Positions 47,101 to 57,682 of a stretch of 64,000 nt of DNA are shown here, piece by piece. The DNA comes from Fallopia convolvulus (lineage: Eukaryota; Streptophyta; Magnoliopsida; Caryophyllales; Polygonaceae): NCBI GenBank assembly GCA_964016875.1, contig OZ024728.1, positions 29,373,328 through 29,437,327 of the forward strand, in the 5' to 3' direction. The translations under genes and the position numbers were made by a program. Within the stretch, counting starts at the first letter, position 1. Every line of letters starts with the position of its first letter. Below the pieces are notes generated by a model, which saw nothing but the letters and a program-made list of their open reading frames with translations, did no database searches and was not told the DNA's origin.

Positions 47101-49089
47101 GACCATTTAGCTGTGTGATCTCCTTGTCATTTGCAGGTTCAGTTCTCAAAGGATGGCAATTATTTATATACTGGGGCCAGAAAGGTGAGAAATCTATCAG
47201 TAATTTTGATCACTTTTATCTGATTTTCTTGGGCCGCATCCTCATGCTCATTGGCTTTTTTATACACCGCCTTTGAGATGGATATAGTCCCCATATCAAT
47301 TTTGGTGCATTCTAACTAAATTCAATTATTATTGTCATGTAACTGAATTTCAGTTTTCCTTGGGTCTATCGGGCGTACCCCCTTCCCTTGGGCAGGGGTA
47401 CCCCCATCTTGACCCCCCAGATTCTGCTGTAGCGGACCTCACCGGGTCAATATTGTTGTTGTTGTTTATCTGATTTTCTTGATTTACTAAAAATATGGTA
47501 ATTCAGCACTTCTTCTGTAGCTTAGTAGGGGGATACTCTCTGGCCTAAGGCAGAAACGCCTATTACAAAAGATTGATTGAATACCCTATTTGATAAATCC
47601 TATACTTATATAATACATACTCTATGTGAAACCAGATAATACTCTGAACCAGATAAATCCTATAGCACTTTTATCTGATTTTCTTGATTTACTAAAAATA
47701 TGATTATATAGCACTTCTTCTGTAGCTTAGTAGCGGGATACTCTCTGGCCTAAGGCAGAAATGCCTATTACAAAAGATTGATTGAATACCCTAATTGATA
47801 AATCCTATTCTTATAAATACATACTCTATGTGAAACCAGATAATACTCTGGACCCTTGCTCCCCATAGCTCTCTTTAATTGCACCCCACATACAACTTTC
47901 CCGCTTATCATAATCAATACAAATAAAAGTGTGGATATGTCTACTTATTGTCTACTGAGTTCTTAACACTTGAATTTTCCAAATATTACTAGGATCCGTA
48001 CATTCTATGCTGGGACATGCGCAACACTATAGAAATCGTCTACAAGTAAGCATTTGTAATTTTATATAGAGTTCTTACGAAAGATTACTTCCTGTTTAAC
48101 ATGACAACTCATTTTGTTTAATATGGTACCCTATGAAGTATATACCATTTATATGCTTACCTAAGTCATCCTTATTGATTTGCAAATGATATTCACAAGT
48201 TGTTCTGCTGATGATATTGCATTCAAAAGCTAGTTGGTCAGAGTCTTTAGGGCGCATTATTGTTTGTTCTAGTCAATAATGTACTTCTGCTAACAAAACT
48301 TCGGACTATCGACCAAGATTGATTTATGCTAGATAGGGCACTTTACAGTAGTGTGGTCATTGTTTTTCCACCGAGTAATAATATACTTTTACTGGAGCTA
48401 CTAAATCATGTAAGTTAGGACCAATCTATTCTGTTAATAGATTGTACAGATCAACGGAGAACACCAATCAAAGAATATCATTTGACAGCCCTTTGGCCAG
48501 CATCTCGGCACAGGTGGACAGGTATATGACTTTAGCTTTTCATATCGACCAGTGTAAAAAGGCTACAATATGATCAAATAAAATCAATCGATGAGTATCG
48601 TTATTCAAGACTTTATATCCTTTTCTTAGGATGGCTTAGTTCATATCTATGACCTGCAAACTGGGCACTGGAAATCAAGTTTCCAAGCCGCTTCAGGTAA
48701 TATTTCCTCAGAACAAGGCAATGATATTACTTGCCTTTTAAATCTCGGTGCAAAGAAATCTAGTTTCTCACTGTCTTGTACTCTTGTACAGACACTGTAA
48801 ATGGTTTCACATTCCATCCATATTTACCAATGGCTGCTTCTTCATCTGGACACCGGAGATTCATGGATCCTGATGAACACGATGAAGATTTCGGACTCGG
48901 TGGTATCTCCCAAACTTTCTATTATATGTAGTAAAAGCTCCTTGCTCGTTTGCTTACTAGAGATAAAGTATGCTGCTGTTTCATGCAGGCAACGAGAACT
49001 GTGTTTCTGTGTGGAGTTTCTCGTATTCCATGACTGAAACCAATTGCATCTCGAGTCCAGATAAGACTGCAACTGAGGTTTCTGAATGA
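38024..49089 (+). CDS. WD40-repeat TCAB1/WDR79 (WRAP53) homologue, 14 exons, frameshifted in exon 11
   Basis: Exons: 38024-38232, 38370-38432, 39320-39369, 41175-41255, 41399-41472, 43006-43088, 43917-44023, 46908-47050, 47137-47184, 47993-48045, 48441-48521, 48630-48696, 48792-48902, 48989-49089; all introns GT-AG and phases consistent. Landmarks in order: FLKGVKW/SPDGSCFLTSSEDNTLRLF, SVYDYCWYPSMNAS, TTTRDHPIHTWDATTGE, LRCTYRAYDAMDEITAAFSV, FAGYNKSLRVFEVHRPGRDF, HTGMLATGCYDQTTALYRED, QFSKDGNYLYTGARK, PYILCWDMRN, then in exons 12-14 GLVHIYDLQTG, DTVNGFTFHPYLPM, NENCVSVWSFSYS. In animals this protein binds the CAB box of scaRNAs and telomerase RNA in Cajal bodies; the plant role is inferred. 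In exon 11 the text around 48484-48488 lacks four bases relative to the family, shifting the frame so TAG at 48637-48639 ends the protein at about 333 residues. With four more bases the exons sum to 425 codons. Confidence 0.9.
38736..38985 (-). mobile_element. RTE-type retroposon fragment in intron 2
   Basis: A 250-bp insertion flanked by a perfect 20-bp duplication TTTGGGTGATAACTGATGAA (38716-38735 and 38986-39005). Its ACCCCGACTTCGGGTATTTA and GATGTATGCACCCTTACC motifs resemble the 3' part of the RTE fragment at 44441-44857. Non-coding. Confidence 0.8.
39858..40694. mobile_element. hAT-like MITE with CCTAGGCGC-rich ends in intron 3
   Basis: Ends are CAGTGAAGAAAAAAGCGTTA at 39858 and, inward from 40694, CAGTGAGTAAAAAGGCTAGG. 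Both subterminal regions are packed with CCTAGGCGCTAGGCG and AGGCGCTCGCC words in opposite orientation around an AT-rich core. CAGTG ends suggest hAT. No clean 8-bp duplication was found (TTCCCTCT left, GTTGCCTA right). No transposase. Confidence 0.55.
40713..40747. repeat. Near-perfect hairpin
   Basis: GCAACCGGTAGAGGGA is followed by ATCCCTCTACTGGTTGC, complementary but for one base. It lies in intron 3 next to the MITE, whose right side also contains GGTTGCCTAGGCGC. It may be a remnant of a repeated excision or insertion event. Confidence 0.7.
42244..42700. mobile_element. MITE in intron 5
   Basis: About 100 bp of inverted repeat: AACCACCTTTTAAAATAGTG at 42251 recurs on the other strand near 42670. 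Both arms continue with ACAAACCA, AAAACACCTTATA and TTGTGCCAC. AT-rich core, no coding potential. Terminal duplication not resolved. Confidence 0.7.
44147..44172. repeat. TA microsatellite in intron 7
   Basis: An alternating TA run leads into ACACAC; a second ACACAC-rich run follows near 44224-44260. Confidence 0.9.
44441..44857 (-). mobile_element. 5'-truncated RTE LINE fragment in intron 7
   Basis: Read on the minus strand it starts with FGHIQRRPSECESLVFSDF, matching the C-terminal FGHVQRRP region of RTE-clade polyproteins. It continues in shifted frames (a later stretch reads GGRRLWLRSGS) and ends in a TTG/TTA-rich tail at 44441-44466. RTE elements end in such TTG-type simple repeats. It contains GATGTATGCACCC, shared with 38736-38985. 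Confidence 0.72.
45119..46571. mobile_element. Long-TIR non-autonomous DNA element in intron 7 (1453 bp)
   Basis: Terminal inverted repeats of about 75 bp start ATTAAGATCAGG at both ends and include CCGTAGATAATTAGGAGGAT. Flanks share CATATATA (45111-45118 and 46572-46579), an 8-bp match, but in low-complexity sequence, so it could be hAT-like or Mutator-like. No transposase. The interior is a minisatellite. Confidence 0.75.
45425..46040. repeat. TGAACAACAATTTATTATTC minisatellite
   Basis: Irregular tandem copies of GGCATATGAACAACAATTTA and TTGAACAACAATATATTG, with spacing of roughly 50-120 bases, fill the interior of the long-TIR element. A minus-strand frame at 45470-45706 merely translates this repeat. 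Confidence 0.8.
47360..47464 (+). mobile_element. RTE 3'-end fragment with TTG tail in intron 9
   Basis: About 100 bp of GGGTACCCCCATCTTGACCC-type sequence ends in TTGTTGTTGTTG at 47453-47464. It is opposite in orientation to the other RTE fragments. Confidence 0.6.
47465..47850. repeat. Tandem duplication of about 182 bp in intron 9
   Basis: 47465-47646 and 47670-47850 match at well above 90 percent, both starting TTATCTGATTTTCTTGATTT and ending GATAATACTCTG. Separated by 23 bases. Confidence 0.9.
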
Positions 49090-49622
49090 TAAGAATGCGT
49101 AACAGAAGCCGGGATCTTCTGTAGTTGGCTCTGTAAGTTTGCATTATTTTTGTATGCTTAGAAAGATGAAACAAGAAATCTTGAGTATTATGTTTTAGGA
49201 CTATTGCAGCACATTATAGGGTTTTCTTGTTAGTCTTGTTCAATAGTGTATGCGATTGTCCAACTTTTCTTTCACTAAGCAGTCCCAAAATTTCTTTCCT
49301 CATTAAGATTCAGGGTCAGGAAAGTAGTTAATTTGATGTGTTGAGCTTTATAATGCTATATATTATCCAGTCACTTTTAAAATATGCCAAAGAATTTGCG
49401 GTCATTTAGCATGTTATCCAAACACAGATTTCTCCCTTATGCTTAAAAAAAAACACTCGTATATAAGCACAATTATTGCATATTATTGCTTCCAGAAGCA
49501 CTGTTCATGTCAACTCCAGGGAATAAAGAGAGTTTATTACGTAGAAATTTTACGGGCAAGTTTTTCGGACAGACGGGTTCTACGGTTCTAGCAAGAAGTA
49601 TACTCTTATCTCAGTACTCGGC
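49090..49622 (+). other. 3' UTR and downstream flank of the WD40 gene
   Basis: Follows the TGA at 49087-49089. A possible poly-A signal AATAAA occurs near 49521; an A run at 49445. No other gene before the LINE-C target duplication. Confidence 0.5.
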
Positions 49623-50864
49623 AATCCATGACTTTTTTTTTAATGAAAACTACAAAATTTATTAAGCAGCTGCTAAGTCCTCAGAGAGTACAGCATAAAA
49701 ATCAGAAAGAAAATGAAAATTACACCACTGAAAGGAGACAGCGGTAGCCACCGAGTAAGCCAATGAGCAGCTCCATTGGCGCTCCGTCGTACAAACTCCC
49801 ATTCACATAACTGAAAATCATAACTAGCATTAACTATAACAGCCCCCAAGTCACCCAGAATTGTTCTTGGGAGCACACCGTGTTTGCACTTGTTCATCAG
49901 CGTTTGGCAATCTGATTGAACTTTAACACGTTCACACTGGAGATCACTAGCAATCTGCAGACCCTAAAGAATCGCCTCTCCTGCAATTTCAATATCAGAT
50001 CCGCGTTGAATTCGTCTAGCTCCCGCAAAAACCACATTCCCATCAACATTACGCCCTATAACCCCTATTCCACAATCTTCTCCCTTCACAGATGCATCAC
50101 AATTGACTGTCACCCAGCTCTAAGGTGTTTTTTTCCAGCTTCCTGCACCAGCCACATCAACACCCTTATCAATCTTCAGCTGAGCCCTGCTGAATTCCTC
50201 TAATCCTCGAAGACCAAGCTCAATAATGAGATCTGCCTCCAGACTCACCCCATCGAAGACGCGTCGGTTTCGGGCTTTCCAAATCTCCCACAACAAAACC
50301 ATCCAAACCCTCTGAGATTCCACATTACATTCCTGCCGCACTCTGTCAGGCCAATCTAGAATCGTTTCAGTTCCAGGTCCTAAAGCAACCAAAACAGGAT
50401 CTTTTTCCAGATTTTCCTTGGCAATGAGCAATCACGTAAACAGTGCAGTGTCTCAGCTCTCCCACATACATCACAAAGACAATCCTCAACAAGCTTCCTC
50501 TTAAACAGATTTAACTTGTAGGGAAGAATTTCTTTGCATGCACGCCACATAAAATCACGGGTTCGGGGAATGATTTCCGTCTTCCACAACCAATTCCATA
50601 AACTTTTCATCACATTATTCTCTGAAGCTTCACCCACACTTGACCTCATGAGTCTCTTTTCCATACACAAATGATAGGCACTCTTTATCGAAAAAACACC
50701 ATCATTTGTATAAAACCAGTACAGGCAATCTTCGCCACTTCCGGGAATAAGGTGGATTTTTAAAATCAAATCAGCATCATCCTTAACAAACCATCTCATC
50801 ACTTCCGCTTCATTCCAGCAACCATTACCCCAATCAATGAGATCAACTACTCCAAGATTTGGAT

Positions 50865-50885
50865 CCCCCCCCCCCCCCCCCCCCC
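50865..50885. repeat. Poly-C run (21 bases) in LINE-C ORF2
   Basis: Uninterrupted C run in the zf-RVT region, read as a Gly run on the minus strand. Confidence 0.95.
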
Positions 50886-53358
50886 TATAGTTTTCGAAAG
50901 GTCGTAAAGAAAATGGCTTTGGAATCCATTTATCCCTCCAAACATTAATCATTGTTCCATCACCAATCTTCCAGATCAAACCCTCCTCCAGAACCACTCT
51001 AGCATTAAAAATACTCCTCCAAGTATAGCTAGGTAAATATCCCAATGAAGATTCCTTAAAAGTTGAATTAGGATAATACCTCGCTTTCAAAAATTTGGCA
51101 ACTAGAGAATCCGGGTATGTCAACAAACGCTACCCTTGCCGTGCCAACATGGCTAAATTAAATTCTTCCAGCCTCCTAAAACCCAAGCCACCCCGGTTTT
51201 TCGTTTGACACATTCGGTCCCAGCTCATCCAATGCACCCTTTCTTTTCCGCCTTCGAACCCCACAAAAAATCACTCATAATTTGTTGAATATCATGACAC
51301 AAGCCCATCGGAAGCTGAAAGCAGGACATAGTATAAGTCGGTATAGATTGTAAGACCGACTTGATGAGCACTCTTTGCCCGCCCTAGAAAGAGTTTGAGC
51401 TTTCCATCCTCTAACCTTCCTCCACACCTTCTCCGGCCCTTGACTTGCTCAAATATAACCTTTTTTGACCGACCAATCATCGTAGGCAATCCAAGGTATC
51501 TTTCATGTTTTTCAACTTCTTGAATATCAAGAATGCCTTGAATCACATGCCTCAAACCTAGACTCACATTATTGCTAAAGGATAATTTCGATTTTGCTAA
51601 ATTAACTTGTTGTCCCGACGCTACTCCATAATCACGGAGGATCTTAACAATTTCATGTGCATGTTGACAAGTAGCACTAGCAAAAAGGATACTATCATCC
51701 GCAAAAAGCAAATGTGAGATTCTAGGAGCCGTTCTTGCAATTTTACTACCTTGAAGCTTGCCTTCTCTTTCACTTTTCCTGATTAGGGCCGAAAACCCTC
51801 TTGCACACAGCATGAAGAGATATGGTGACAGCAGGTCCCCTTGGCGTAGCCCTTCGGAAGGAATAAACTCATGAGAAGGCATTCCTTCAATCAAAACCGA
51901 AAAGGACACACTGCGCACACACCTCATGATCAGATTGACCCACTGAACATCAAAACCTAACGCCAGCATACTCCTCTCCAGAAAATCCCATTCCACCTTG
52001 TCATATGCTTTTGCCATGTCCAATTTCAGCGCCATATGACCTGTTTTCCCCTTCTTCTTATTCTTCATATAATGAAATACTTCAAAGGCTGCTAATACAT
52101 TGTCTGTAATAAGCCTTCCAAGAACAAAAGCACTTTGACAATTTGAAACAACCTTGTTGAGCACCACTTTCAGCCTATTAGCCAACACCTTGGAGATATT
52201 TTATAGGACGAAGATCTTTCATACGAAAAGGGTCAGTAATATTTGGAATTAAAGAGATGAAAGTATGATTAAGATGATCAGGAAAAGCACCACCATGTAG
52301 AATGTTAAGAACAAAGCTAGTCACTTCAGTCCCAACAATATGCCAGTGTTTTTGAAAAAACAAAGCTGACATACCATCAGGACCTGGTGACTTGGTAGGA
52401 TGCATAGAGAATAGGGCAGAATGTACCTTATCACTAGTGAAAGGATGTGTGAGCTCAGAGTTATCCTCCACCGTCAGTAAAGGCGAGATTCCTTGAGGAG
52501 CCATCGAAAATTGTGTGTTCAATTCAGTTTTAAACAGCCCTTTAAAATAATTCACCGCCACCCTCATCATATTTTCCCTTGTTCTCTATTCCATACCATC
52601 ATCATCTACAAGTCTCCTCAACTTATTTCTCTTCCTTCGCCCATTTTCCCTACTATGAAAGAAAGTAGAATTCCTATCTCCCCATTTCAGATTATTCTCC
52701 TTTGCCCTTTGAAACCATAACAATTCCACTTTCTCCATAAGCTCCATTTCCTCTTTCTCCAATTGCCTTCATCTCCTAACTTGGTTCTCGGAGAAGCCAT
52801 TTTTGTTCAAATTGCGCAGCTCCTCCCTCACCCTTTTCAACTTGAACAAAATATTTCCAAACTCCTTTTTATTCCATTCCACCAAATCCTCCAAACACCT
52901 CTCTATTTTTCCAACTACACCCCTTCCATTGTTTCCCACACTAGGGTTTCGCCAGGGATTATGTATCACTTCCTTACACCCTCGTTTTGAACCCACATAG
53001 CCTCAAAGCGCCTTGGCCTTCTCACCCTAATCTCGTCAATCTCAACCTCCTCTTCATGACGAAAGTATTCCAAGGAGATTGGAACATGATCCGATCCTTG
53101 TCTTTCCAAGTGTCTAACTCTCCCACCCGGAAAGTCCAATAGCAATCTCTCATTAGCAAAGCCATAATCCAATCTTTCTTGCACAAAATCTCCCCCAATT
53201 CTGCCATTATCCCATGTAAATCTCCACCATGAGAAAGAAAGCTCCTCTAATCCACACTCCTCCAAGACTTCTCTAAATTTCACCATAGTCTCCCAATCAA
53301 TAGAATTGCCACCATCCTTATCCTCCATATGCAAAACTTGATTTAATCCCCTAGACAA

Positions 53359-53374
53359 CCCCCCCCCCCCCCCC
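53359..53374. repeat. Poly-C run (16 bases) in LINE-C endonuclease
   Basis: It sits exactly where the catalytic GDxN motif of the endonuclease is expected (LINE-A has VGDLNQVL; here the text reads GGGLSRGLNQVL). Confidence 0.95.
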
Positions 53375-53759
53375 TCATGTCTCTCCTCAGCTAGCTTCTT
53401 TATCATTTCCCAAGTGAAGTATTTCTCCCCTCTCTTCGGCCATCCATAGATCCCTGTAACTCTCCACATTGTTCCATTTTCCAGCCTCACATCCACATCA
53501 AGATGGTGCGCTGTATAAGACCTTAGAGACACATAAGCAGTTTTCTCCCAAAGTAAACCAAGTCTACCGGAACGTCCCACACAATCCACCACAAAACATC
53601 CCTCAAAACCCATCTTATCTTTAATATCTTCCATTTTCCTATGGTCACTTTTCGTTTCCATAAGAAAAACCACCATCGGGGCCTCTCGCCTCACTAAATT
53701 AGTGAGTCTACCAATTGCTCGGGCCGTCCCCAATCCCCGAAAATTGTAGCTTATTATAT

Positions 53760-55239
53760 TCATAATGCCCGGCAAGAGAGACTTCCCGTCTCTCCCGCCG
53801 ATCTCAATTTCTTTTTTTTAGCTTCAATCTGCCCATGTTCTACATCTACCTCCATATCACCTTGCCCACCATTATCAAATTTCCTTTTAGTAAGACTCGT
53901 ATGACACTTATTGACCTCTCCCCCCTTACGAGCCCTTCTTTTCCATTTTCCCACCCCGCTTCTCATAACTTCTTTACCATCCCTGCCCTTAGTATTCAAC
54001 TCTTTTTGCTCATCATGCACTCTACGCACTTATATAGATTTTTTCATACAACTAGAGACCTCACCACTTTCTTCTCCCTCTTTTTCTTTCTCTTTTTCTT
54101 TCCCATTCGTTCCTTCCATATTTTATACAATCTCCTCATCCACAAAAATCGCTTTTAACTTTTCTTGAGCTTCAGCCACAATTTTCTCCAGATTTTCCTC
54201 CTCCTCAACACCCCTTCCACCCACACTGTGCTTTCCTCTTGTACCAGTTTTTTACCACCATTCCCCATCTCACCCTCCTTGTGATTGACGTTTTCTTCTG
54301 CCAAAATCTCCATCAACGACTTCCTCGCTTTCCCCCCTTCTGAAAACCTACTACTGCCCTCATCAACCTCTTTTCCTTTTCTACCAAATCTTTGTAGCAG
54401 GTTGCGTTCTTGTTCCCGTTCATATTCACTTCTAGCTTGGTGAAGTATCAAAGGAGATGGCCTTAGCCAATCCCCATATTCTCCTTGCATTTCTTTCGTG
54501 TTTCCATCCTCACAATCTAGCTCGACATGCCCTAATTTCCCACAGGAGGACAGTCGTTCATATTTGATTTCAACCCATATTTTCTTCCCCTGAATTTTTA
54601 GCATAATTCCTCTTCTCAATGGTCTGGTGATGTCGACCATAACCCTAATTCGATAAATTTTGCACATACAAGAAAGTCCCCCTCTGCAAGTTCTTCAAGG
54701 CCACTAAAGATTTTCCCTACAGTTTCTGCCGTTTCCACAGTCATGGCCTCCAGAGGCAAATCATAAATTCTGATCGAAAAAGGAACCCTGGTGATGATAT
54801 TCTTCGAAGGTTGTTCTATCCCCGGCTCCTTTAGTGCAACCAATGATCGATCAAACGCCTATGGTCCCTCCCTCATAACTCTCTCCTTCTCAGTTTTGTC
54901 CCCAAACTTGAAGAGAAAAAGATTCAGATGTAATTCCCGAAAGATAAAACCTTCCTTTAACTTCCATGCACCTTTCATTGTAGTTTTTAATGCATAAGCA
55001 TTGAAAGGCATGTTCGATAGCAGAGTCCCAATCAATAGCAGTAACCCATTATTCTGCCCCCCTTGATCTTCTCCTACAACAAATTCAACCGTCTCACACT
55101 CCTCTTCCGTCAGATGAAGGTTCCTCCTGTCTTTTTCATCGCTCATCTTCCACAACCCTAACTGTTGAGTAACCTCATTGAACACACAATTCCGCTGGCA
55201 TGATGACGGCGGAAAGACTCTGTCTCCCAGGCTAGACAC
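53760..55239 (-). pseudogene. LINE-C ORF1 (DUF4283, damaged zinc knuckle)
   Basis: 55239-54859 encodes the N-terminal DUF4283 region (LLIGTLLSNMPFNAYALKTT, WKLKEGFIFRELHLNLFLF). 54843-54616 continues it (PSKNIITRVPFSIRIYDLPL). 54667-54155 has WVEIKYERLSSCGKLGHVEL followed by DC, in which the first Cys of the CCHC knuckle has been lost by a short deletion relative to LINE-A. 54029-53760 is the basic tail. Frame changes near 54850 and 54660 separate the pieces. It ends close to the ORF2 start, as in LINE-A. Confidence 0.85.
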
Positions 55240-55366
55240 CGAAGAGAGGCAAGCGATCGGAGTAATTGCCAGTCAGACGATGCCCTAAACGCTCTATATC
55301 CTAGGGTTTCGGTTGTTGTACTATAAATTAAAGAGTTTTATAGTCCTTTTTTTAATCCATGACTTT

Positions 55367-56202
55367 CTCTTTCACGTTTAGATTTAGATTTTTGCAAGGT
55401 TTCCATGAAGCTTTCTTCAATCCTTGCAAATATGCCCCCTCTGATTCTCGGCCTTGAACTCTCCACGTCTTCTTCGAAAGCTTTCGTCAGGCCCACCGAT
55501 TGTTTAATCTTGCATGCTAAATTTTTTCAGTTTCTTAGTCTTCTTCAACTACCTATTTTTAAAGTTCGTTGTTTATATGAAAATAGTACTTTTTCAATGG
55601 TTTTAACGAAATTTGACTTCAATCATGGAAGGAATTTGGGGTATTTTGTTTGGATCTCAATTTATTCTAATAATTGTAAATAACTTAAATTAAAATGTAT
55701 GAGATGTGAGAAGCTCCACAATTTTCAAATTTTGTATGGTCCTTATTTTCTTTTCCCCAACTTATAGCCAAAAGGCGTCTTGCTACAATAGTGAAGGCTA
55801 TTGGGGAAAGCTAATAATCTTCGTCCTGTTTGCGTATTGTTTAATTTGTTCAGAATGTTGAATCAGAATTGTCAACGTTTTTGAAAATTTATGAGTTTGA
55901 ACTTCGGTTCATGTATTTTATACGAATGTTCACATATAATTCTCCGATGTTCATATTTAACCATTTGAAATATGTTTATATTTTTGTGTCTATTATTATA
56001 GTCTTTCTTGCATCTACTTTTTTGGGTGGCTTTTCCTGCTAATTGATGTTGTTATTCTGTTAGTTGCTATTGATTTTACTTGCTCTTTTATGATGGGTTT
56101 TTTCTATTTTTTGTTGATGATTTAAGCTAGTTGGTGTCCCTCTTTCATTGTTTTTCATTTGTTGTGGATTCATCATTTGAATCCCGAATAACTGATTTTG
56201 GT
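55367..56202. other. Spacer, no supported gene
   Basis: A frame at 55405-55683 (begins MKLSSILANMPPLILGLE) has no recognisable domain and no codon signal that sets it apart. The rest is AT-rich. Confidence 0.4.
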
Positions 56203-56212
56203 ATGATTTATT

Positions 56213-56275
56213 AGCTCAAATGGTATAGCAATGTATTGATACACATGGATGTGGGTTCGAATCCCACATAAATTA
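56213..56275 (+). ncRNA. tRNA-like sequence (SINE head or tRNA pseudogene)
   Basis: TTAGCTCAAATGGTATAGC resembles a pol III box A, and GTGGGTTCGAATCCCAC forms a perfect T-arm with box B. A proper anticodon stem and acceptor stem do not fold cleanly, so it is unlikely to be a functional tRNA. Confidence 0.5.
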
Positions 56276-56599
56276 CATATTGTGTTTCTATTGTCTCAAC
56301 TCAAAGTCAATCCCTCGTGTAGTATGTTCAAGTTCACATATTACATCACATTGTTCATATATTACATGTTAATGTTCATATATAATTTACCATTTAAGGT
56401 TGACAAATTAGTAGTAAATATACCAAAAAAAAGTCAATATTGCGAAAAAGGTATACCTTTTTTCAAAATTGCAACTTTACCAAAATTAATTAAGTGGGTA
56501 CCCATTTTTATTGCAAAAATACCCACTCATCCCCCAAATGCAATTTTTTTTGAATTAAAGAAAAAGTTAAATTAAATATTTATGTTTAATTTTGTTTAA

Positions 56600-57123
56600 T
56601 ACAAAGCCGGATCCTTGGCCAGATCCCACGGCTTCGCCACCGTGGCCGACTTCCTCCCGAGCCTCGTGGACCTCGGCCGCCGCCACGCCCGCGTCCCAAT
56701 CTCCGCCTTCCCCGTCTGCGCCGCCGCCCTGGCCGCCGACGGCTCCATCTTCCTCGGCGTGAAACTGGAATTCTCGGGCCTCCCCCTCCACCACTCCATC
56801 CACGCCGAGCAATTCCTCCTCACCAACCTCTCCGTCCACCTCCAGCCCCGTCCCCACCTCCTCAACGTCGTCGGTTCCGCCTTCCCCTGCGGCCATTGCC
56901 GCCAATTCCTCCGAGAAATCTGCTCCGCCCCCTCCATCCAAATCCTCGTCCCTCCCAAACCTAGTTCGTCCTCCGAACCCGGTTTCCAGCCCCTCTCCCA
57001 CCTCCTCCCCAACCGGTTCGGCCCCGACAATCTCCTCGACGACGACGTCCCGCTCATCCTCGAGGCCCACAACAACGGGCTCGATTTCAAGAACCAGATC
57101 CAAGAGCCGGATCTGAGGCCGCT
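56600..57123 (+). pseudogene. Cytidine deaminase fragment, intronless and truncated
   Basis: The frame reads VADFLPSLVDLGRRHARVPI, IFLGVKLEFSGLPLHHSIHA, EQFLLTNLSVHL, FPCGHCRQFLREI, HLLPNRFGPDNLLDDDVPLI. This is the catalytic half of plant cytidine deaminase (CDA1 type), which deaminates cytidine to uridine. The zinc ligands and proton donor (HAE and PCGHC) are intact. The N-terminal residues before ATVADFLPSLV are missing or replaced, and the second, non-catalytic half is absent: after about 57110 the frame enters an unrelated Pro/Ala-rich repeat. Plant CDAs are about 300 residues; here about 170 remain. The DNA is far more GC-rich than its surroundings. Likely a captured gene fragment. Confidence 0.8.
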
Positions 57124-57124
57124 G

Positions 57125-57426
57125 GCCTCCCCCTGCAAGTCTGCAACTCGAATCCGAAGCCTCCAGTGCCTCGCGCAGCCCGCCCCGGTGCCCCTCAGCC
57201 CACTGCCTCGCCTCGCCCCGGTGCCCCCTGCTCGGCGGCTACTCCCTTCATCTTCAACCCTTCTTTCTTTTTCAGATCTACGCCTCCCCCATTACAAACT
57301 CGAATCCGACGCCTCCCCCTACAAGTCTGCAACTCGAATCCGAAGCCTCCAGTGCCTCGTGCAGCCCGCCCCGATGCCCCTCGGCCCACTGCCCCGCCCC
57401 GGTGCCCCCTGCTCGGCGGTTACTCC
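57125..57426 (+). repeat. GC-rich direct duplication after the deaminase fragment
   Basis: AAGTCTGCAACTCGAATCCG and about 100 following bases, through GGTGCCCCCTGCTCGGCGG, occur at 57137-57240 and again at 57321-57420. A third partial copy (AACTCGAATCCG) is at 57297. Confidence 0.88.
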
Positions 57427-57682
57427 CAGTAAAAAATTCTCCGGCGACAGGATAAAGCATACATAATGACAGGATGTACTATATAGAAAGACGAGATAGA
57501 ATTTTCATATTTCTTTTAAAACTCATAAATCAAAAAAAAAAATTATTTATTTAAAAAAAGATTTATTAATGTTCATTTTATAGCAAAGACGCCCACGTGG
57601 GTATTCAAATGCTATTTAAGTATAACATGGTCATTTTTGCAATAAACACTTTTAGTTGGTGTATTTCTGCAAAATCGCCTTT

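Larger units (their letters stand above)
49673..53775 (-). pseudogene. LINE-C ORF2: endonuclease, reverse transcriptase, RNase H
   Basis: The endonuclease (53775-52966) shows SYNFRGLGTARAIGRLTNLV, METKS, RVTGIYGWP, TWDNGRIGGDFVQERLDYGF and GSDHVPI. The reverse transcriptase (52570-51292) shows MHPTKSPGPDGMSALFFQ, FISLIPNI, LKLDMAKAYDKVEWDFLE, GLRQGDLLSPYLFML and catalytic FADD in HLLFADDSILF. The zf-RVT region (51126-50380) shows YTWRSIFNARVVLEEGLIWK and CDVCGRAETLHCLRDC. The RNase H C-terminus ends at 49673 (CEWEFVRRSANGAAHWL). Frame changes near 53000, 52770, 52180, 51290, 50400 and 50120 break it. In GDLLSP the usual Pro after Asp is Leu. Confidence 0.9.
49636..55353 (-). mobile_element. 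LINE-C, full-length decayed L1-type LINE
   Basis: It has a complete order on the minus strand: 5' UTR with CCCTAGG motif (about 55300), ORF1, ORF2 and poly-A tail (T run at 49633-49642). Target duplication AATCCATGACTTT occurs at 49623 and 55354-55366. About 5.7 kb. Same lineage as LINE-A by motif content and spacing. Multiple frameshifts and two poly-C runs show it is dead. Confidence 0.93.

Noticed and set aside
55405..55683. FGGY-kinase-like start (LILGLELSTSSSKAFV)
   Set aside because: Only a few residues resemble that family; downstream sequence does not continue the domain.
56213..56275. Functional tRNA gene
   Set aside because: The T-arm is perfect but the anticodon and acceptor stems do not form properly and no clear anticodon loop is present.
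56567..57138. Two minus-strand frames of about 180 codons over the cytidine deaminase fragment
   Set aside because: GC-rich antisense shadows with Gly/Glu/Ala composition; the plus strand has clear deaminase motifs.
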